In this document: one piece after another, positions 56,760 through 64,000 of the stretch
Layout: the number at the start of each line of letters is the position of its first letter
How positions within the stretch are numbered: position 1 is the stretch's first letter
Source of the DNA: Clitoria ternatea
Taxonomy: Eukaryota > Streptophyta > Magnoliopsida > Fabales > Fabaceae
DNA: 64,000 nucleotides
Assembly: GCA_037962975.1 (NCBI GenBank)
Contig: CM075675.1
Location: 50,080,501-50,144,500 of the forward strand
Reading direction: 5' to 3'
Translations under genes and position numbers: made by a program
Notes under the pieces: model-generated
The model's input: the letters and a program-made list of their open reading frames with translations, nothing else
Database searches by the model: none
Told to the model about the DNA's origin: nothing

Positions 56760-59670
56760 TTTATACTTTCCATTCACCAACACATTCAGTCGGCATGCAT
56801 ATAATACCATCACTCGAAGTATATATATATATATATTAACATGCACTCGGGTTTCCAATAACCCAACTTCAATACATATATAAAGCGTATTCATTATACA
56901 ACATTAATATGAGTCGACCAAGATTTAACACATCAAAGACACTCGGTACATTACATTATGTACACAACCACATCAATAAACACCTAACACTCGGGTTTAA
57001 GACCACCACATCATCCAATCCAAACCGACCTGCATACACTAAAAAACGGTGTAGGGGTGAGCATTACATATTAAATGACAGATATTGGCTCGGATTAATC
57101 ATAGAATCCATAACATGCCATAACACATACATCAATCAGCTCAACATTCACTGCCATTCAAATATAAACAATCACAACCATCTTCAATCGGGTTTCTTAC
57201 CCCTTCCACTCGGCTATAAAGCCTAATATCCTCATCAATAATATAATCCCTCAATCGGATTTCACCTCAAGTCTATCCCAAAACTATCTCAACAATATTC
57301 ATACTCCGAGCCATACTCAAGGAGTCTGTCCGAGCCCAGCTCCAGGACTTAAATATATTCATCACATGTTGTCATCTGATTGCCGATCGGTATAAAAATC
57401 CAACGCATTCCAGTGGCGAATCGGATGCATACGGTTTCATTCACTCGGCGTTCAACGCTAATGCACTCGGCATTTCATCAAGCGTCTCATTCACGCTTAG
57501 TGCCCCAGGCACTGCCCGAGTCCAACCCGGGTCTTTCATCATATTCAACATTAGGACCATGTCCTCTTCACTCGGGATAATACCCTCGTGGCAACCCACA
57601 AGGTGTTCATATTCAGTAACACAATAACACGTATGCGTATAAATTTGACTCATATTCATTCGATTTCCCACTCGGAAGTCTGCGTTCAACATTAATTTCA
57701 TTCGGCAACTCAACAACAGTCAGATGACTCGGCTTATACCACATTCACTCGGCAATCCTATGCCATCCACTCGGATTATCATCTATTCACTCGAATTATC
57801 ATCTATTCACTCGGATTTATCCTCTATTCACTCGGATTTATCCTTTACAGTAAGCATTTCATGCTTTCCTCCATAAAGCCCACTCGGAATTCATCATAAC
57901 AGTCCCCATACATGCATTTATCACAAGTATATGCATGAATAAGCATCATACGCATTTAATCATATTATCACAAATATAGGGACCAATAACCACCACACAA
58001 TGCACTCAGCATCAACGTAACATGTGTCTCAAGCATCACAACATAATCATCATACATCATATGGACAAATAAGCATGCACCATGCAGCAACAAATAATCA
58101 TACAACCGGGTTCAACTCAACAACAGCACACAATACATATCAAACACAACACAATACAATTATGTCACCCGGAAATCCATCCATAAGCCATGCATTTGAG
58201 ATGCAAAGCTCCCCTTACCTGGATGAAGCTTCCAAGAGTCACATGGACACTCGGCCCAGCCATGGCAGCACTCTGCTCGGCTTTCTGAACGTGGGAAGAG
58301 CCACACAGCTTCCCTGCCAACCAGCATCAGTCTTCAGCCTTTCGCTCAAGCCACACATGTACTCGCTTGAGCGAAACGGGTCCAGTGACCATTTCTTCAC
58401 TGGCTCGCTCAAGCGTGACCATTCTCGCTTAAGCGAGATACGTCCAGAAGCTCATCAACACTCCATGCTCCACTCTGCTCTGCCACCCAGTCAGTGGAGA
58501 AGCTTCCAAGCTCCACCCAACCATGACTTCTTCCTCGCAACGTCCCAACCTCAACACAGTGGGTCATCTTCCACAAACCAAGACACTCCATGTTGCTGGC
58601 ACAGGCTCCCAATCGAGCCACAAACAGCCTCATCAACAAGAGGAAGAAGAGGAGAAGAAGAAAGACCAGCAAGAAGGAGAACACCAGGGAACAGAGGAGG
58701 GACCTGAACCCAACCTCCAAAACACACAGCCACACGCAGTTTCACCATCACCATGCAGCTCCTCATCACCACGTAGTTCCACTCGGTTCTACACCATGCG
58801 TGAGTGGAAGAAGAGGATAAAAAGGAGGAAGAAGATGAAGCAGAAGCTCCAACAAGTTCTAGAGAGAAGGAGGAGCACTTCTCTCATCAGGATATACACT
58901 TCCAAGGAATGAAGGGAGAGAGTGAGAAGAAAAACATGCAACCAAGGCCTTATTATCTCAGCCTCATCAACATCCAATTCATCACAACATCCCACCCTCA
59001 TTTAATGCAAGTCCATCAACATTTAATGCCAATTCTCTCGGCAATGATTACACAAACACCACGTGGACAAAGAGGGAGAGAAAACCGGACCCATTTGACC
59101 ATCAAGGCACATGAGTCATCACTATGGGGACCACACAGAAAAAGAAAAGAGAAAAGGGAAACCGGGCCCTATAATGATCCAAGAGCACCAGTGGTCCCTC
59201 ATTAATCAATTGCCTCGCCTGAGCGAATTTCATCCTTCAAGACCTTTCGCTCAGGCGGGTTCCATCCAGCAACTGATTCCTTTCGCCCTCGCTCGGGCGT
59301 CCCAAGCTCGCTTGAGCGACCAACACTCAGAATCCATTTCTTCTCTCGCTCGCTCACGCTGATCCCTCATTCGCCTGGGCGAGATCGGGCCAGAGCCCTT
59401 GTAATCAACACAAAGGATTCTCGCTTGAGCGAGAATCCCTCTCGCTTGGGCGAGAAGTATCAGGACCTGGGCAGAAACGTGAGCTCTCAATATCACACAT
59501 AACAAAATCCATTCAAAGCCAATTTAACTCAATTCCATCCTTCATATATCTTACAATAATCATTTAAAACTTGTCTCCAGTGTTCGTGCACAACAATTTC
59601 CATTCAATTCATATTCAACCATTTGCCATTCTCATCAATTACTCATTTTTATAAAATTCGGGGTGTTACA
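56760..59670 (-). repeat. Long-LTR element, 3' LTR, right segment
   Basis: Resumes the LTR after the composite insertion (first five bases are the TSD copy) and ends GGGGTGTTACA. Many CACTCGG words; palindromes of the CGCTTGAGCGA class crowd 58335-58440 and 59205-59460. An open stretch at 58024-58707 is His/Ser/Gln-rich and not judged to be a gene. Confidence 0.82.
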
Positions 59671-61568
59671 ATTCTCCCCACCTTCAAGGAATTTCGTCCT
59701 CGAAATTCAATCATGAACCTACCTCAATAAACAACCTGGCATTCACTATATACCCAACAAATCATTTACATACTAACACTTTCCAAGTAGTTACTAACCA
59801 CACAACAAGAAATTCCAAGACACCACACTCTTAACATCTTCCACTCGGAAGTGTCACCAATTGGCTCGGAAATCACCCACTCGGGTATCCATAATTCCAC
59901 ATCACTCAGCAACTCTTTCACTTGTCCATCATTTTAATACTTAACCACATACTCATCTATTCAGATTCAAATCCTCACCTTGCTCGGAGCAATCCAATAG
60001 ACTCAAGCCATTCCCATAAGCAGCTACAGTCTCATTTGCTGACCTATGAACTGTTGCATCCAACTTATAGGATGACGTCTCATTCCTATAGGGTCACAAC
60101 AGTTGCATAGAGTCACTGCAAAATGCAAACTGCCACAATACCTATGGCATGTAGAATCATACTGGAATAGCATCCTCACAGTTATGTCACTCATACCGAC
60201 CAAATTTACTCGGTTAACACCAATTTTCATGAAAATCAATGGCAGTTCTTACAATTTTATAAACAATACATCTGAATCAACATCATTATTAGGCACCAAC
60301 AGTGATGCATCTCATGTCCTCGGTCAGCAAACATCAGTTATTATCACAGTAAAATGCATTTTATCAATAAATTTTCAACTCATTCAAGACATATTTCCAG
60401 TCCCTATACTTATTCTAGTGCAATCCTCATTATAACAATCATCAAATACCAACCACACTTACCATAAAATGGCACAATGGCAATTGGTTTCCAGTACAAA
60501 CCGAATAAATACCTCTTATTTAATCTTATTTATTACAAAATCATAGTCAATCAGCTAATTAATCCCCCAATTCGTCATTCATCATTAGCCATCAATTAAT
60601 TAAAGCCTAAAGAATTCATCAATTTCTCTTAGATATACCACTCGGTTTTCAATGTGATTTTCAATCATAACAATAGGGTTTTACATTGGTAACTCTCTTC
60701 ACTGAGCAAAACACAGTCCACCAGTCGGATATACAATCATCATAATATTATTTCCATTATCACCATATCCAGTACCAAGGTGTACTCGGATTTCAACCTT
60801 AAGACACTTCAAACCTCAATAATTTGTTATACCATTACTTGACTCAACAATCCACATGATCAATCAGATTCTCTGACTCAGAATTTCAAGGGTTACCAAA
60901 TACCCCCACAACATCCAATTATCACCGAGTCAAAATCAACACAAAGTCTAGTTCCACAAGGTCTAACAGTGTAAGATCATACCGAATCCAATTGGATTAC
61001 TACACCTTATGAGTCATAATTCAATCAACCACTCACTCGGTTTTTCAATCACAAAACCGAGACAGTACCCAAACTAACAGGTACATCACCATATCAATCC
61101 TCATAACATCCAACCACACATGATTATGCCCAACCAATTGGGTTACCACACTTTGTGGCCCAGTACTTAATCCAGTCATCTACTCTGTTTTCACACTTCA
61201 AACCGAGATATAATTCCAACCAAGCAGGCATCAGGTTTTACATTCAATCACCTATCCCATATTAAAATCCTCACATCATGAGATTTCCCAACATCACTCA
61301 CCCAGCCAACTTAGCATGTAAATTTGAATCCATTCACAATCATGACTCTGCCATGAATCATTAGCATGGCATACACCAGAATTTAAATCAATTAACACAG
61401 TCTTAATACTTGTAAGAACTTCACTATCATCAATTAATCCATCACTCGGTTTTAACACATTAAAACCGAAACACAATTCCAATATAACATATACTTGATT
61501 TCACATTTGTACATTCATGATCGTATTCAAATTCTTGAATTAGGAATCTGCCATAAATCATCTTAATC

Positions 61569-61592
61569 ATATATATATATATATATATATAT
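61569..61592. repeat. (AT)12 microsatellite
   Basis: Twelve AT units without interruption in the long-LTR element interior. Confidence 0.9.
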
Positions 61593-61883
61593 GTATTAAT
61601 CCAGCAGAGTTCTCATGCCAAGGGTATAAATCATCATTTAAGAAATGACACAGTCAAACATCCATAATCCGAATCCAACACACTAGGGAATTCCTTCATT
61701 AACATTTTCACATATTTCATTATTAAAGTATCACAATAGCATACCAGCCTCACGAATCGCAATTCATATCATAAATAAGCACAACATATACATAATCACT
61801 AACACTGTCACTTTGCCACTTATCCACAAGAGCATTCATAATTATTATCATCATTAATTCACTAAGGTCTCACTCAATACCTC

Positions 61884-62370
61884 CTCGCAAGGGGTTTCTC
61901 AACACTCGTGGTCATCCCATCTCAAATGCCATGGTCTTTAAACAAATGCATATGTCAACTGTGTAATGCATATGCAACGGATCCGATTTCATATCACGGG
62001 TGATCGCAACCACCATAATCAATCAATCATAATTATTGGTTTCCCGCCTCGCAAGGGGTACTCCCTCTGGCAACCTCGCAAGGTGCTTCCCGTGATCGCA
62101 ACCACGTTCAATATTTCATATAGGTTTCCCTCCTCGCAAGGGGTACTCCCGCCTCATGATCGCAACCATGGGCATCATAGGTGCTCGTAAGCCCTTTATC
62201 ATATCATCATCACATTGGTTTCCCACCTCGCAAGGGGTACTCCCTTCATAGAATCCCGCAGGATCTTTCATCATTGTGATCGCAACCACATAATATCAAT
62301 GTTATGCCATGCCATGAATGAAAGATGCAACAATGCATATGTTCAACAACAACCTCGCAAGGATATCTCA
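61884..62370. repeat. CCTCGCAAGGGGTACTCCC repeat cluster
   Basis: CCTCGCAAGG followed by GGTACTCCC or GGTTTCTC occurs at about 61884, 62046, 62131 and 62227; CCTCGCAAGGTGC and CCTCGCAAGGATA occur too. Between them GTGATCGCAACCA recurs (about 62000, 62091, 62157, 62277). Period is irregular, about 85-95 bp. Confidence 0.85.
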
Positions 62371-63007
62371 CCCTCTCAATCAGGGGTATATTATATAGTT
62401 TAGTTTTATCATCAATGGCATATAAATATTCACAAGGCCCCTCAAGGCACATCATTCAAATAATTGGCATTCAGTGGCCACAAACACCACTCATAACGAT
62501 CCACACATGAATATCAAAGGCATAGCACACATAATAATATCAATCCACAAAAAAAAAATCATTTGAGGCAGATTCACCATTCACATACTTGGCAATTATC
62601 ATTGCCTTACACACATACAAGTCAACTACTTGTATCCACCGCTAGAATGTCATAATATTTCTTTTTATCTATCAATATCCTTATATATTTTCATTGGAGA
62701 TTTCCAACCCAGCACAAGAGTATCATAATAATTATCCATCAATCCATCTACATAAATCCTAGTCAATTAATCCGACTTCCACAAATATAAGGACACAACA
62801 TTATGTCACTTTATTTCTCAAATCAACCTTCACAACAGTAGTATCTTTCACTACTGTCCCAGCAAAGCACATAGGCATACAGCCATACAAACTATGCATA
62901 GGCATGCATCAACCAATAAAATACCACCAGCAATAATGACAACTGATCATCATACATCCAAACGCTTACACTCGGTAAGCATACCTTGACCATAGACCTC
63001 TCTGTTT

Positions 63008-63021
63008 GCTCTGATACCACC
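63008..63021 (-). other. Primer-binding site of the long-LTR element
   Basis: Plus GCTCTGATACCACC; minus sense GGTGGTATCAGAGC, initiator Met-tRNA type, three bases after LTR end GGGTGTCA. Confidence 0.88.
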
Positions 63022-63024
63022 TTC

Positions 63025-64000
63025 TGACACCCTAAAAATAGGGGCCAATTTTTCACAAGAACATACCTGGATCTATCAAAATCCACTCTCATATATGAAG
63101 ATATGAGAGCTGGTCCCATGGCCAAGGAGAAAAAGGAAAGGAAGACAAAGGCAAATGAAATCTTCCACAGCGGAAAACAACAGCGCCTGAGCGATCCCAC
63201 AAACAGTGTGCATTCGCTCAAGCGAGATCCGACTCCGCTTGAGCGAGACAACACAATTCGCTCGGGCGAACACACATTCGCTTAAGCGAAACCAAATACG
63301 AAAGCCTTCCCAAACAACATACTCGCTGGAGCGAGGAATCACTCGCTGAAGCGAGAAGCCACTCGGCATTCAATCACTCGGGAAACCGAGACATTCATTC
63401 ACTCGGTAAACGATCAGGTCCAGTCGGAATTCATGCCTAAGTCCTCTCGGAATTTAATGTCTTAGTCCACTCAGCATTATGGGGTTCCGTCACTCGGGAA
63501 ACAACCCCAACACTCATACACCCCATAACTTAGTCGTTAAATTTATACACCAAGGCACACACACAATCCACTCAGTAACTGAAGGTTATCCTACTCGGAT
63601 TCCATAAACCCTCACTCGGAATATCTTCCAACCCAACACCACTCGGTATAATTCAACCTCGAGTCACTTGGTAAACATCAACCCTTTAGCACTCGGTATA
63701 TTGAACTCCATCACTCAGAGAATACATAGGCTTCCTCTCAGCCATAAATCACTCGATTTAATCATTCTTAACCAACTCATCATCAGAGTGGTATTCCACT
63801 CGGTAACTAATATCATTGCTGACCAATACTCATTCGGCCATACACTCGGCATTCAAGCCTATTCTCACTCGGAGAATATATGGATCTTCCTTCACTCAGA
63901 AGGGATCTCCACAACCATACTCCACTCAGAATATTCCTCATTTCTCACATGGAGAATACCTTAACATCCATCACTAGGAAATAGCTTCCTAAACAATTCC
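63025..64000 (-). repeat. Long-LTR element, 5' LTR, partial (runs off the window)
   Basis: Starts TGACACCCTAAAAATAGGGG in plus sense; the first 35 bases are absent from the left copy. From 63060 it follows 44598 onward with few changes. The site of the composite insertion should lie near 64,600, outside this window. Confidence 0.88.

Larger units (their letters stand above)
59671..63024 (-). other. Non-coding interior of the long-LTR element
   Basis: 3,354 bp between the LTRs. All frames on both strands are short, and none shows Gag, protease, RT, RNase H or integrase motifs. The left part up to 61880 is AT-rich with scattered CACTCGG-like words; the right part holds CCTCGCAAGG repeats. Confidence 0.75.
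44598..64000 (-). mobile_element. Long-LTR, apparently non-coding retrotransposon (LARD-like)
   Basis: Minus-orientation element: 3' LTR at 44598-46125 plus 56765-59670 (split by a later insertion, first ~35 bp lost), interior 59671-63024, 5' LTR from 63025 past the window end. The LTR, rejoined, is about 4.5 kb; the interior is 3,354 bp and shows no Gag, RT or integrase in any frame. A primer-binding site (63008-63021) and a purine-rich string (minus sense GGTGGGGAGAAT before TGTAACACCC at 59670) are in place. LTR longer than interior and no protein fit a large retrotransposon derivative moved by another element's enzymes, which is inference. Confidence 0.8.

Noticed and set aside
58024..58707. 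227-codon open frame, His/Ser/Gln-rich
   Set aside because: It lies wholly in the long LTR, has no family motif, and overlaps other open frames on both strands; composition of the LTR explains it.

Overview
This is a plant nuclear window, almost certainly from a eudicot. The style of the repeats suggests a papilionoid legume such as Vigna or Phaseolus, but that is inference. The evidence for a plant is an 11-exon gene with GT-AG introns whose product matches plant VPS26, AT-rich intergenic DNA, and dense nested plant retrotransposons (Ty3/gypsy chromoviruses, Ty1/copia-type LTRs, Cassandra) and a Mutator-like transposon. I support only one host protein-coding gene.

Layout. (1) 1-17,100 is a decayed Mutator-like (MULE) transposase on the minus strand. 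It is broken by three LTR insertions, each with a 5-bp target-site duplication (TSD): a 3,080-bp solo LTR (1424-4503, TSD CAAGT), a complete Ty3 element with an open 1,559-codon polyprotein and LTRs differing at only about five positions (5315-12489, TSD CCTGG), and a 2,752-bp solo LTR (14085-16836, TSD CGTAC). (2) 17,600-24,060 is VPS26, the retromer subunit. Its annotated start codon is an exon-terminal ATG followed directly by an intron. (3) 24,060-29,946 is AT-rich DNA with worn fragments: a plant mobile-element domain of the putative 'gypsy type transposase' kind and a copia-like LTR tail. (4) 29,947-44,597 is a tandem Tekay-like array (LTR-internal-LTR-truncated internal, minus strand). 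Both internal copies carry the same Cassandra solo LTR at the same site; only the first carries a copia-like solo LTR. (5) 44,598 to the window end is a minus-strand element with LTRs of about 4.5 kb and a 3.35-kb interior without recognisable coding sequence. Its left LTR is split at a TTTAT site by a composite insertion (46126-56759). That insertion starts with a two-LTR Cassandra element carrying 5S rRNA-like sequence and continues, through a GTTA junction, into a plus-strand Tekay-like array.

How the parts relate. The mobile elements form layers whose order can be read from TSDs. The short non-coding elements (Cassandra, the long-LTR element) lack proteins and would need enzymes from autonomous relatives. 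Of the polyproteins here only the one at 6151-10830 is open throughout; the Tekay copies carry stops, mostly CGA to TGA and CAG to TAG, as expected from decay of methylated cytosine. LTRs of otherwise different families share two short words, CACTCGG and a palindromic TCGCTYRAGCGA, at high density. I found no rRNA gene proper, tRNA gene or CRISPR array. All alignments were made by eye, so counts of differences are approximate.
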